Shown: piece after piece, positions 38,094 through 50,538 of the stretch | Layout: each line of letters starts with the position of its first letter | How positions within the stretch are numbered: position 1 is the first letter of the stretch | Program-made: the position numbers and the translations under genes | Notes under the pieces: model-generated | What the model was told of the DNA's origin: nothing | Seen by the model: the letters and a program-made list of their open reading frames with translations, nothing else | The model's database searches: none | From: Rotaria sp. Silwood1 | Lineage: Eukaryota; Rotifera; Eurotatoria; Philodinida; Philodinidae | Direction of reading: 5' to 3' | NCBI GenBank assembly: GCA_905250075.1 | Contig: CAJNOP010000009.1 | Location: forward strand, 2,375,581-2,439,580 | DNA length: 64,000 nucleotides

Positions 38094-41000
38094 CTATTGC
38101 ATTGAAAGCAAAACCATATTGTTCCAATCGGTCTCTTTGTTTGGTGTAGCAAAATATTTTCTTTGGAGTTTATCAAAGACCAACGTAAGAATATGTCGAA
38201 AGACTGGAATCAGACTCTTCCGGACAACAATTGAAACATAATAGCGAACTGCTGGATTATTGTTGTATTCCTTGCTGACATCTACCATTCGTAGAAGACG
38301 TACATGATTAGTTACATCAGCTGCCAAATTACGTCTATAAACTTCTTCGACTGTGCTATCGATAATATCTGATTGAAGACGTTGTGCAACAGATGAAGTC
38401 AACTCTTGCAGGGATGAATTAAAAATCTGATTGTAAATATCATGTTCGTAAACATATTCCACAAGCATGTCACGCGGTGGACAACCAGATCTAGATTCCT
38501 GTATTGTTGATCGTAGTCTTGGATTAATAGGTCTTCTCAAAAGATTGATAAGGAGATCTAGAGATTCTCCACTGTCTATGTCTGCACTCTTATATTGATA
38601 AGGTTCTGTTTCAAATTTGATATCATATCCAGGATTCGATTCATACGCTGCCAAATCTGTGAATCGTATGCTTTCTGGATTAAATACAGTAGCATCGTTG
38701 ATAGCTGATTGTTTTATTCGAAGATATTCGTTTTTTTCTATTTCGGGCATATCAACAAGTTTTTTTGGTTTGACGTGTTGTCTCTCATTTGATAAGATCA
38801 CGTTACTGTCCGTTTTTTCATGATTGGTCATGATTGATTCCTCTCTTTGCTCATCATTATTGTCGGTTGGCGCAATCGATTGAACAATTATGCCATCATC
38901 TAAACTCAAGAGAAAAACAAATTCATGAATAACTAAGCATATTCGTTCTTCTGACTATTTCCAAGAAAAGATTAAATAATTGAATTAGATTTGGGCCATT
39001 GAGCCATTGACGGATAGAAATAAGAAAAAGATCAGTAAGCAATTTTAGAAATGGCGTGTGAGCCTATACAATCTAAACAAAGCTATATGCGTCTATTTGT
39101 CATAAATATTTCCAAAGTTTCATTTTCGTAATACGTGATGATATACTACTTTTGTGGCATCTGATTGGACAGCAATAGAAAATACTTTAACAAAATATCA
39201 ATATAATAGAATCTGAACGATTGAGCGAAAGGTAACTCTAAAGTACGTATATGAGGAGCATATTTATGAACGTAGTTATTCGATCGTGTGCGTCTACTTT
39301 TGTTGGTTTGTTTTTAAAACTCCTGACACTCAAAAAAATAGAAGGTTATTTAATAAACAGAGAAGCACTTTTGCAATATCGAAAAAAATGAAGTTATTGT
39401 TCTAGATTGATATTGATGAATAAAAACATACAACTTACCTTTAGTTGGAAATTCTTCCACTTCTTTTTCTACAGCTACATCGGGTATTGAAGTGCCATCG
39501 CCTTGAAAGAAAAATTGAATTTATACAACAGTCGTACTAATTATGTTCATCTAGTATTTTCAACCGCTAGCATGGTAAGTATTCTCAAAATGGTTTTCAT
39601 GAGAACAACGAAAATAACCTGTCAGATTATACTTATTATAATTAATTTTCGCACGTGATCTAGTAGAACTCGATAAGTTAAATCAATATCCATTATGTAT
39701 GTGCACTGATTATGATCGAAATCTTTTTAATAAAACAAAACAGTTTTAGTTTGTATGTATTCTTTTACGGAAATTGGCACCTGATTGGAATATTTTCATT
39801 TAGCAATAACACATTTCAAAACGCCTTGGATCTTTTAAATCACAATTTGAGCCAATCTGCCACGATGATGTTATAATCGATTGAGATTAACTTCACAATT
39901 TTGTTTATTTTATGAGTTATATTTCGAGACGTCATTGATATAGAACCATTATGAGAGTTTTTCAAATCAGTGACAGTTCACAGGTTCGTTAAAAAAGGCA
40001 TTGATTCCATGACCGCAACTATTTCTTAGCTAAAGCAACATTGCTCAAGAGAAAGTGATCATTCTTCTGATCCAAAGTTAGTCAAAAAGAAAACGATAAA
40101 TCTTTCACTCTTCTTATACTGTTCTCAATATAGATACAAAACTAATGCAGAACTACCAGTTTCTATTATGTATCATTCTAAACCAACCACAAAAGAAGAA
40201 ACAGTAAGAAAATAAAACTTGTTCATTTTGAGTCATAATAATAAGCTCTCTTCCAGTATAAGCTATAACGTAAACTCTTTTTCTCACAAAATCATATTCA
40301 TTTTCTTTGGAAATGTATCGGTCAATTATCATTCTCCTTCTCCACAACTTAGACGTTCAAAAATAGTGTAAATTTCGGCATCGTTATCTACGACTGAAAG
40401 AACTTAACTTACCAACAGCAATATCACCATCAGTTTCTTCTGTTTGCAGAGTTCTACTTGATGGTACTGTTTCTAGAATGTATATAGAAGATGATAATTC
40501 AACAAAAACTTGATGCTTGTGATTAATGTGACGCAAAAAATTAGGCACTATGGACCGCTTCTTATCATAATAAATAATAGTATTTGAGGTCTTGCTCGGA
40601 GATTAGCACTTACCTGGTATCGTAAACGTTTCAACTTTTGGTATTTTGGCAGCCATGCTGACCTCATCCGTTTGAAGTTCTATTTAAAAAGAAACCGATT
40701 CAGAAAAAGTATATTTTTCGCTTTCAGTTCAACATCTCTGCTGTAATATCTTGACATAATATCAAAAGAAAGCATACTTTTATGTTCATCGTATATGTAA
40801 CCTATTAGAAAACTTAACTTCAAAATAATTTTTGAGATACGAACAGGACATTTATTTTGATTGAATAAGTTGAACATTTGACAACTTCAACTTACCAGCG
40901 ACCTTGACTGTTTCAGCGTTTTCACTTTCACTTGTTGCGATCGGCGCTACTGGTTCGTCTACAAAGAGATTTGTTTCAGCATTATGTATATGAAGAACAT

Positions 41001-44000
41001 CACTTTTATAAAAGTCTCTCGCTCGTGTTTGGCATGATAGAGAAATTAGGTTCTATAGACTGCTTCTTCTGGAGACACAGAAAAGTTGCTATCCTAGTCC
41101 GAGGAGCATGACTTACCTAACATCGTGATCGTTTCCTGATTTTGGATTTTGGCAGCCATGTCGACATCATCCGTCTGAAGTTCTAATTAAAAAAAATCCA
41201 TTTCATAAGAAGTATATTCTTCGTTTCAAATGTCGCATCTCTAATGAGATATGCTGACGTAGTGGTAAAATAAAATGTACAATTAGGATCGTCATAAGGG
41301 AAAGGCATTTATTTTGATGGATGAAGTTTAACGTTTGACAACTTCAACTTACCAGCGGCCTCGACCGTTTCAGCATTTTCACTTTCACTTGTTGTTCTTG
41401 ATGCTGTTGGTGCTTCTTCTAGAAAAAATATTTGTTTTAGTATTATGGATATGAAAAATAATAATTCTACAAGTCTTTCGTTCATGTTTTATGTGATAGA
41501 AAAATCAGGTTTTCTACACCTCTTCTTGTCAGAACATAAAATAAGACGATTTAGCATTCTGATTCCTCGAGCATTACTCGTTTAAGATCGTATTCTTCTC
41601 GAAGTCGTATGTTGCGGGAATCCTATTGCTCGCAGCGCTGTCAGATTCAACTATAAATTAATGCTATTTCAACAAAATCATACTCTTCAATTTTCATGCA
41701 ATATCTCTGCTTTCATATCTCTAGATTCTATTAAAAAAACATAGTCTTCATCTCGTCATATTTATAATTTCTTTTATAATGTAGTTTTAAAGTAATCTTT
41801 AGAAAATGGGAAAACATTTATTTTGATCGATGAAATTGAACATTAGCAGAGTTGAACTTACCTGAGGCCTCGACCGTTTCAACACCTTCATTTTCATCAG
41901 TTTTGCTGAATTCCGTTAGTGTTTTTTCTACAAAAATATTTGTTTTAGTATTATGCATATGAAGAATGTTAGTTCTACAAAAAGCCCTCCTTATTATTTA
42001 ATACATGCAAACAGTAGGTTCTGTGCACTTTTTCATATTGTGACATTTAATAATAAGACTTCCCATTCTCATTTGTGAAGAATGAATTAATTAATTTAAT
42101 AAACGTTTTGTATTTTTGTCTTTTGGGAAACCTCTTGATCGTAGTGGTCTTTGACTCTTTTAACCCTTTGATGACGGATTTTGTTTTCAATCGAAAAATG
42201 GTTCATCAACCAATCTGTTGTACTTGACTTAAAATGTTCAGATAAAAACCTGATGATAATGCATCGAGAGAAGAGAGGGAGCAATCATGCATGAGTATCT
42301 AATAGCAGAAAGAAAGGAGAACATCTGAGAAGGATCTATATGACAGGAAGAAAGAGAGAAAAGACCTGCATGAGATGGCAGGTAGGCGACCTATTTACCT
42401 TAAAGACTGTAACAGTTTAATGTGGAGCAAACATTTTCTGTACTGAAAAATAGGTGGAGCAAATAGGTCACACCGTTCTCAAAGGGTGAAATAGAAATCC
42501 TATTTCAGAAAGAGTGTCATTTTTTATTTCCATTCTGAACCTCTGCTGTAGCGATTTGACATAAGATTAAAAGAAAGTCTGCTATTGAGTTTGTGATATG
42601 TGTAATTCGTTTAAAAAAAAAGTTTGAGAATAAATCTGAGATCATGAAAGAAGAATTTATTTTGAGGAATAAATTGTAAAATTAGACAATCTAGACTTAC
42701 CAGCATCTTCGACTGTTTCAACATCTTCACTTTCACCAGTTGTGCTTGATTTTGTTAGTGCTTTTCCTGAAAACAAAATTCGTTTTAGTATTATGCAGAT
42801 GAAGAATGACATTTCTACAAGAACCTAGCGCCTGGTTTTGGTGTAATACAAAAATTAGGTCATGTGCGCTTCTCTCTATCGTAGCTAATGATAATACGAA
42901 TTGCTATTGTGATTGGTGAAGTTTGATATACTCAACATCATAACCGTAATGCTGTCCTATATTTTAGGAGTGTTGCTTGCAGCAGCGGTCTTAAATTGTC
43001 TAAAATATAAATTCCATTGCAGGAAAAGTCCCATGTTTGGTTTCTATGCTAAATCTCTGCTGCTACTCTTTGACATTATAGCAGAGGAAATGATACTATT
43101 GAATTTGTGGTATATGAGTAATATGTTTTAAAATTTATCTAGTCCGAACATTATGAGGAGCAGAAACAATCGTGAATGAGCTGATACAATGCCGTCAAGG
43201 AAAATAAGTATCTAACAGATGGTCGTATGCGTGCTGTTAATCAACTGTTTCTGTTTGGTATACATCGTATTACGGTCGTCTATCGGCCTACCGTAACTAC
43301 TTAATATCACCAAAGTTGATGCTAGGATAAGTAGCTTAATGCGGTCGCATTTCAATCGCACACGACGCTTTACACCAACGCTTACTGTTGTTATATCCCT
43401 AGCTTTTGCCGTTTACGACCATACAAATGCAAAGAAAGTACAAAGAAAACAGTGACTACGATGAATTTTTCTGATTCAAAATTTACTTAAATAAAACTAT
43501 TTTAATGTAATTTTCATTAGATTTTCCTATTTGAAAAACTTTGTTCATTCCATCTGAATTGCATAAAAACATCTTGGCTTTGGAATTTTCCACGCCAATA
43601 TGAAAAACATCAAAAAGTCGCTGTAACAATCATTTTGGCGAAGAGCATCGAATGCGATATATTATGTGCCTTTACAATAGAGCCTCTCGAAAAACCTCTG
43701 TTGATTGGGTGCCGCCTCGAAAAATGAGCAAAACAGAATGAGAAACCATGGAAACAAAGAAGTACAAAAAATTCATGCCTTTGGATTTCTTCACCTGAAC
43801 AGGCAGGCAATAAAAACTGCCGCACTTTTCGTATGACTAAGTCCATGATTTAAATCAGTAACCTTTCATAAGACACATAGACATGTTTATAAAGTTGTTT
43901 ACACGTATGTACTTACACACTTATCTCGTAGCTGAACTGACATTGCTATGTGTACTTATGAGAACACACAAGCTCATTTAGTCAGCAGACATCTATGTAA

Positions 44001-47000
44001 TTCAACAATGTATGAATCATTCACACCTTCTAACCTAATTATCAGTCAATATTGGAGTAATACAAGACTAGAGCACTAACACCAACCTTCTTCTTGTTGT
44101 GAAACTTTACAACTGTTAGTAGAACATCATACCTTAAACGCGTTGAGCTGTACCTGTATATAGTGTTAATATATCATATCTGTATATTTTTGAGCTTTAC
44201 CTGGTGACTCAATCTGAAATTTTGTTACATTTACGTGAACATCGAATCGATATTCTTTTTAGCTGTACATGTATGTGACAGCTATATATTGTTGAAATGC
44301 ACTTCAGTATCATATTTGTAGACTTCAGATATCTATTTAGATATTATGCCAGGATAGTTTTTGGGGTCTATGTGGTTAAATATCTGCAAACTTATAAACC
44401 TCTCTCGATATCATAGCAGCAAACTTTCGAAATTTAGGTGAACATCTTATATGCAGTTGTTCCAGATCTACATAGATATCTTACATGCAGCCTTTTACGA
44501 ATCTACCTAAGCATCATATTAGTACATCTTCAACCCTTGTTGAAAATAGAAGAACTCGGAAAAATATCCAATAACATCTCCTAAACCTTTATAAAGACAA
44601 TATTTTGAACTTTATTGATGCTTTCGAGGATCATTTGTATGACAGAAAAATAAATAATGTCAAACGTATCCATTTTATTTCTACTCTGGCTCTGTTCCGA
44701 AACGTCCGCGACTCAGCTGTGCGTCTTAAAAACGATGGAAACCAGCAATATTTTGCTCAACGGTTTACAGTCATCATATCCCCTCGTTTAGCATCCTATC
44801 CGATTTCTGTTTATGTTAACGATTAAGTCATGGAAGGTGTTAGAGATGGTTTTGCAGGCATTGTTTACGACGACCGACATTCACCGTAACAATTCGTTTA
44901 TGACAACAGTATATGGTTTCAATAAATGTTCGTGTTTGATACTGTGATTGATCGATCTAGGTAACTTCAAAATAATGCTTAGAAAATGAAAACTGCATAT
45001 ATTTTGATCGATGAACTTTGCCATTTCGTGATATTAACTTACCAAGAGTCCCGACTGTTTCAGTATCTTCACTTTCACTGGTTGCACTTGATGGACTTGG
45101 TGCATTTTCTACAAAGATACCTGTTGTAGTAATATATACATGAAGAATGATACTTCTACAAAATCTCTCGCTCATGCTCCGTGAGATGAAAAAGTTAGAT
45201 GCCATTTTCTTCTTCATATCGTAAGAAAAAAAAATTTCCCATTGTCACATGAGGAACATCACTTAGTCAACATGATAACCATATTACCTTTCTGTATTTT
45301 GAAGCCCTGCTAGCCGTAGAGGTTTCGGGTTTTTCTGTTAAGCATAAGCCCTATTTCAGCAGAAAAATATTCTTCCATATAATTTTTATATGTTTGCAGT
45401 GACATTTGCACACAATGCCAAGCGAACGCATGCTATTGAGTTTCTCATGTATGCAATTAATTTCAAAATATAACTTCGAAAGAAATCTGAGATAAAAACA
45501 AAGGGATTCTCTTTCGATGAACGAAGTTTACAACTTGATAATCTGAACTTACTAGCAGATTCTATCGTTTGAACATCATCACTTTCACCATTTGTGCCCG
45601 GTTTCGATGCTTCTTTTCCTAGAAAGATATTTGTTATAATGTTAAGCCTATGAAGAATGATAACTGTATAAAAATCTTTCGCTCGTATCTGATACGACGA
45701 AAAACCGAGGTACTGCCTACATCTTCTGGTCGTAACATGAAATAATAAGATTAGCCATTCTATCTTTGAAAGAATCACTTAAATAAGATTATAACAGTTT
45801 CAGCATTCTACAATTCGAGAGCCTTCCTGACTGTTGAGATCATAGACTCTATTAGAAACATAACCTAGTTCAGGTAAAAGTAATTTTCGATTCCCATTCT
45901 GAATCTTTCCCATCATTTACTGATATTATATCAAGAAACAAATGCTATTAGGCACGGCATGCGTGTGGTTATGTTTACATTTAATGTCATATCTACATAG
46001 GGGAAGTATCTTTTGATAGAAGATCTTGAAATTCGACGAGCTTAACTTACCATCAGCTGCTGATGTTTCAGTATCTTCACTTTCATCAATTTTGCTGAAG
46101 CTTGTTAATGCTTTTTCTACAAAAATATTTATTTCAATATAATGCATATTAAAAATGATAATTCTAGAAAAATCTCCCGCCTGTGTTTCGTCCAATCTGA
46201 AAATAAGGTTCTTATTATCATGGTAGGCCAGAATAACATTTATTATTCTAACTCAGGAAGCATGACGTAGCTAAGATCGTAAATGTTTCAGCGCTTTCTG
46301 TTTAGGGAGTACTCCTGTCCGTAAAGGTCTCGAGTTTTATAATGAGTATAGTCTATTTCAACGAAAGTGTAGTCTTCAACTTCCACTTCAAATCTCTTCA
46401 CCACCGTTTTGACATGCTATCAAAGTAAAACATGTTATTTCGAGCGTTATGCGTGTGGTTCGTCTTTTGAAATTTCAATCCAAAAAAGTTGTAGAGACCG
46501 AAAAAGGATATGTTTTCATGGATAGAAACCGATATTTGATAGACTGTACTTACCAGCACTCTGAACCAATCCTGCATCTTCACTTTCACCAGTGTTGCTC
46601 GATTTTGTTGCTTCTATGCCTAGAAATATGTTTGTTTGAGTACTGTAGATGTGAAGAATGATAATTCTACAAAAATCTGGCGCTCACATTTGGTGCCGTC
46701 GAATTATTAGCTACTGTACACTTTTCTTATCGTGACATCTACTAATAAGATTAGCCATTTTCATTCAGGCAGAATGAATCAATTAAGATATTATCAGTTC
46801 AGTATTTTCTATTACAAGACTCTGTTGGCCCAGGGTTGTCTAGTTCCATTGAGAATAAGTCATGTTTTAGCGAAAATGTATTCTTCAATTTCCACTCAAA
46901 ATTTCTCCCCTGACATTTGGACATTACATGAAAAGAGAACGTGCTATTCCATTCGTCGTATGTGTGTCATGTATTTTCCAGCTTCAATTCAAGATAAGTT

Positions 47001-50000
47001 TTAGGAAAACGAGAGAAGGGTATGTGTTTCATGAATGAAATTTAACATTGAACGGCTTGTACTCACCAGCAGCCTCAACTGATCCAACATCTTCACTTTC
47101 GCCAGTTTTGCTTGATAATGCTGGTGCTTCTACTAAAAAGATCTTTGTTTTAGTGTTCTGCATATCAAGAATTACATTTCTACAAAAATCTATCGCGCGT
47201 GTTCGGTGCGATTGAATAATTAGGTACCGATGGTGCACTTTTTCCTGTCGTGACATATAATAATAGATTTGCCATTTTCACTCTGAGAAAATGAGTCAAT
47301 CCAGATTTTTACTGTGTCAGCATTCTGTATTTCAAGAACCCTGCTGCTTGTAGTGGTCTCCAGTTTTATTGAAAATAAGTCCTGTTTCAGCAGACGTGTA
47401 TTCTTCGATTTCCACTTGAAATCTAGTTTCTGACATAATATCAAAAGGAAACATGGTGTTCCATTCGTCATACATATGGAATTCATTTTAAAGTTTGACT
47501 TCAAAATAATTTTTAGGATATTGAAAAAGGCTTGTGCTTTGATGGATGACAATTAATATTTGACTAGTTGTACTTACCAAAAGTCTGAGCCAATCCAACA
47601 TCTTTGCTTTCAGCGCTTTCAGCAGTGTTGCTCAATTTTGTTGCTTCCTTTTCTAGAAACAGATTTGTCTTAGTATTTTTCATCTTAAGAATGATAATTC
47701 CACAAGAACCTTTCTCTAGTACCTGACACGAACCAAGGTTAAGATATAGCTCACTTTCCCTATTGTGACATATTTTAATACAATGGGTCATTCTAATTCA
47801 TAGAGCATGACTTAGTTAAGACTAACCATTTCAAAATTCTGTATTGTCGGAATCCTACTGTTCATAGATGTCTTTGATTCTGCTAAGATTATCGCCTGTT
47901 CCAGAAAAAGAACTATTCTTCAATTTCCATTCTAGATCTCTATTCTGACTTTTCAAAAAATATCAAAAGAAAACATACTATTCACTTCTTCATACATGTG
48001 GAATGCATTTTAAAGTTTCACTTCAAAATAGTTGTCAGAAAACGAAAAGGGCACATGCTTTCAGAGATAAAAATTAATATTTAACGGCCTATACTTACCA
48101 GTAGCCTCGACCGATCCAACATCCTCACTTTCACCAGTATTGCTCAAATTTGGTGCTTCTTTCCCTAGAAACAGATTGATTTTAGTATAATGCATATGAA
48201 GAATGCTAATCCTACAAAACTGTTCCTCTAATATTTGCGGCGATTCAAAAGTTAGGTATTGCTTATTTCTTCTTATCGTGGCATAGAATAATAAGAGTCG
48301 CCACTCTAATCCTGCGAGCATTACATAATTCTGATAGGAAATCCTATTTCAGCAAAAGTGTTTCCTTCGGCTTTCATTCTGTGTGTTTGCTGTACTATCT
48401 TGATATAATACCCAAAGAAAATGCGCTATTAGGTTCATCACAGATGAGTAGTTTATGTTGAAACTTTACTTCAGAATAATTTTTAGAAAACGAAAAATGG
48501 AATGTATTTCCATGAATGAAAGGTAACATTAAACGATTTGTACTTACCGATAGCCTCGACCAATTCAGCATTGTTATTCTCATCAGTTTTGCTTGATGTT
48601 GTCGGTGCTTTTGCTAAAAAGATGTTTGTTTTAGTATTATGGACATGTAGATTGGTAATTCTACATAAATCTCTCGTTTATGTTTGATATAATGTAAAAA
48701 TTATGTACTGTGCACTTTTCTCATCGTGATATATAATGATAGTATTTGCTATTTCATTTCAGGAAAATGACTCAGTTAAATATGTAACTGTTTCAGCATT
48801 CTGCATTTTGAAAGCCCTACTGTCGTTCATGGTGTCGGTTTCTATTGATAATAAATCCTATTTCAGAGAAAAAATATCAGAAGAAAAACATGCCATTTAG
48901 TGCGTCAGATGTGTATTATTTTCATGTATAACTTTCAAATAAATTTGAAATAACAAAAGGAAAATTTGTTTTTGATGAAGGATGTTTAAAACTTAAAGGC
49001 CCGTGCGTACTATCAGCCTGACCCGATCTAACATCTTCAGTTTCACTAGTTTTGCTCGATGTTATTGGCGCTTTTTTTTAGAAAAGTATTTGTTTTGTTA
49101 TTATGCGTATGAGAAATGGTAATTTTACAAAAAACGGCTCCCTGATGTTTCTATGCGATCCGATAATTGGGTTCTATGCACTATTTTTTAGTGTGACGTG
49201 TAATAATAAGGCTTGTCACTCTGGTTAGGGGACAATTACTTAGTTAAGATCGTAACTGTTTTAACATTTTGTATTTTGAGGATCTTACGGTTCTCAGGTT
49301 TCTTGAGTTCTGTTGAGAATATAACCTGCTTCAGAAAAACATTATTCTTCGATTTGCATTATGGGTCCCTGTTCTGCATTTAGAAAAAATATCAAAAGGA
49401 GATCGACCATTGCCTTTGTCATGCATGTAGAATTTATAATAAAGTTTCAATTCAGGATAATTCATGGAAAACCAACAAGGCATGCTTTCCTGAATGAAAG
49501 GTAACAGTAAACAGTTTGTACTTACTGGCAGTCTCGATTGATCCAGTAGTTTTACTCTCATCAATTTTGCTTGATATTGTCGTTGCTTTTGCTAAAAAGA
49601 TATTTGTTTAAGTGCTCTGCATATCAAGAATAATAATTCTACAAAAATCTATCGTTCATGTTAGATATGATATAAAAAACAGGCACTGTGCACCTTTTCT
49701 CATAGTAACATATAATGATAGGATTCACTATTTTCATTCGAGGGGAATGGCTCAGTTAAATTTGTAACTGTTTCAGTGTTCCGAATCAGAGATGTCCATC
49801 GCGGCTCAAAATCTGCCGCTGCCGCGCCGCGGCCAAAATCAAACAAAGCTGCCGCGCCGCTCCCGCGACGCGATGGCCTGTTAAAAAAAGCTACCGCGCC
49901 GCTGCCGCGCTGGTATTCGAAAAAATGTTTTGATTTTCAAGGCTTTGACTGATTTGAAATAGAACTGATGCCGCTAATCGATCAGATTCGCTAAGTCTTA

Positions 50001-50538
50001 CAGTATAGCATACATACACATGCAGATTCTGTGCAAATTCATGAATTTTTGAAATTTTTTCCTAAAAAGCTGCCGCCGCCGCGCCGCTGCCGCAACGGCA
50101 AAATAAAAATCTCTCCCGCGCCGCTGCCGCGCCGCGATAGTTTTTGGAAAAAATCTGCCGCTGCCGCGCCGCCACCGCCACGGCGGCAGCGCCGCGATGG
50201 ACATCTCTGTTTCGAATTTCAAGAATCGGGCTGCTTGCAGCTGTCGTGAGTTGTACAAAGAATAAATTCTATTTCAGCAAAAGTGTAGTTTTCGGTTTTC
50301 ATTCAATGTTTTATGTAACGTTTTGACTTCATATCAAAATAAAACATGGTATCTATTTCATCATACGTATGTGTAATTTCCTTTAAAGTATGACTTGAAA
50401 ACACTCTGAGATACTAAAAATGAAATTAATTTTGATGGGTGTAATTAAAAAAATGTGACGGTTTGAACTTACCAACAGGCTCCAGCGTAGTTGTATCTGT
50501 ACTTCCATCAGTTTTGCTCGATGTTGTTGCTTTTTTTT
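38094..50538 (-). CDS. gene built from an array of 66-nt exons, acidic repeat protein (5' end not found)
   Basis: Minus-strand exons in transcription order: 50538-50473, 49591-49526, 48613-48548, 48164-48099, 47652-47578, 47132-47067, 46619-46554, 46116-46051, 45618-45553, 45108-45043, 42766-42700, 41927-41862, 41418-41353, 41182-41117, 40958-40896, 40679-40614, 40472-40413, 39501-39439 and 38899-38094. All have AG acceptors and GT donors (mostly GTAAGT). All internal exons are 60-75 nt and phase 1-1, except that 42766-42700 counts as 67 positions: a 1-bp lesion or my miscount. Each short exon encodes about 22 acidic residues of the type EAPxxSxTxESEDxETVEAAG, predicted disordered. The last exon gives 268 codons: a disordered Asp/Glu/Lys start, then helical segments such as MLVEYVYEHDIYNQIFNSSL and IDSTVEEVYRRNLAADVTNH. 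No known domain, signal peptide or membrane segment is recognised; function unknown. The 5' exons and start codon are not identified. Splicing of every exon is inferred. Confidence 0.75.
42164..42486. mobile_element. piggyBac-like MITE in an array intron
   Basis: A 323-bp insertion with inverted ends CCCTTTGATGACGG on the left and CCGTTCTCAAAGGG on the right. It is preceded by TTAA at 42160 and followed by TGAA, one change from TTAA. A TTAA target duplication with CCCTTTG-type ends is characteristic of piggyBac elements. It has no transposase. It interrupts the decayed B exon of this repeat unit, whose sequence resumes at ATAGAAATCCTATTTCAG. Confidence 0.7.
43135..44960. other. 1.8-kb unidentified insertion in the exon array
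   Basis: Here the repeat unit breaks off after GAGTAATATGTTTTAAAA and resumes at AACTTCAAAATAATGCTTAG, so about 1.8 kb is foreign to the array. It has patches richer in GC than the rest, near 43200-43440 and 44640-44900, and several short open frames (43610-43846 minus, 44605-44826 plus) with no recognised product. I find no clear terminal repeats or target duplication. It could be a decayed transposon or filler from a double-strand-break repair. Confidence 0.5.
49011..49078 (-). pseudogene. decayed A-type exon of the array
   Basis: It aligns with the neighbouring 66-nt exons (reading ...SSKTSETEDVRSGQAD) at the expected spacing. The acceptor that should read TTCTAG reads TTCTAA, a single G-to-A change, and the donor is GTACGC instead of GTAAGT. 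It is probably skipped in splicing. Because flanking exons are all phase 1-1, skipping keeps the frame. Confidence 0.7.
49787..50209. mobile_element. hAT-like MITE with GC-rich GCCGC filler
   Basis: A 423-bp element with perfect 19-bp inverted ends, CAGAGATGTCCATCGCGGC. It is flanked by 8-bp duplications TTCCGAAT and TTTCGAAT, which differ at one base. CAGNGATG ends plus 8-bp target duplications indicate hAT. Both arms are packed with GCCGCNGCCGCGCC variants and are far more GC-rich than anything else here; the AT-rich centre (about 49915-50065) separates them. There is no transposase; the Arg/Ala/Pro-rich frames inside are repeat artefacts. It sits inside a decayed B exon of the array, whose sequence continues on both sides. 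Confidence 0.88.

Noticed and set aside
42913-43131. 72-codon plus-strand frame with hydrophobic stretches
   Set aside because: It is the antisense reading of a decayed B exon and its intron in the array.
49998-50326. Arg/Ala/Pro-rich open frames on both strands
   Set aside because: They are translations of the GCCGC repeats inside the GC-rich element.
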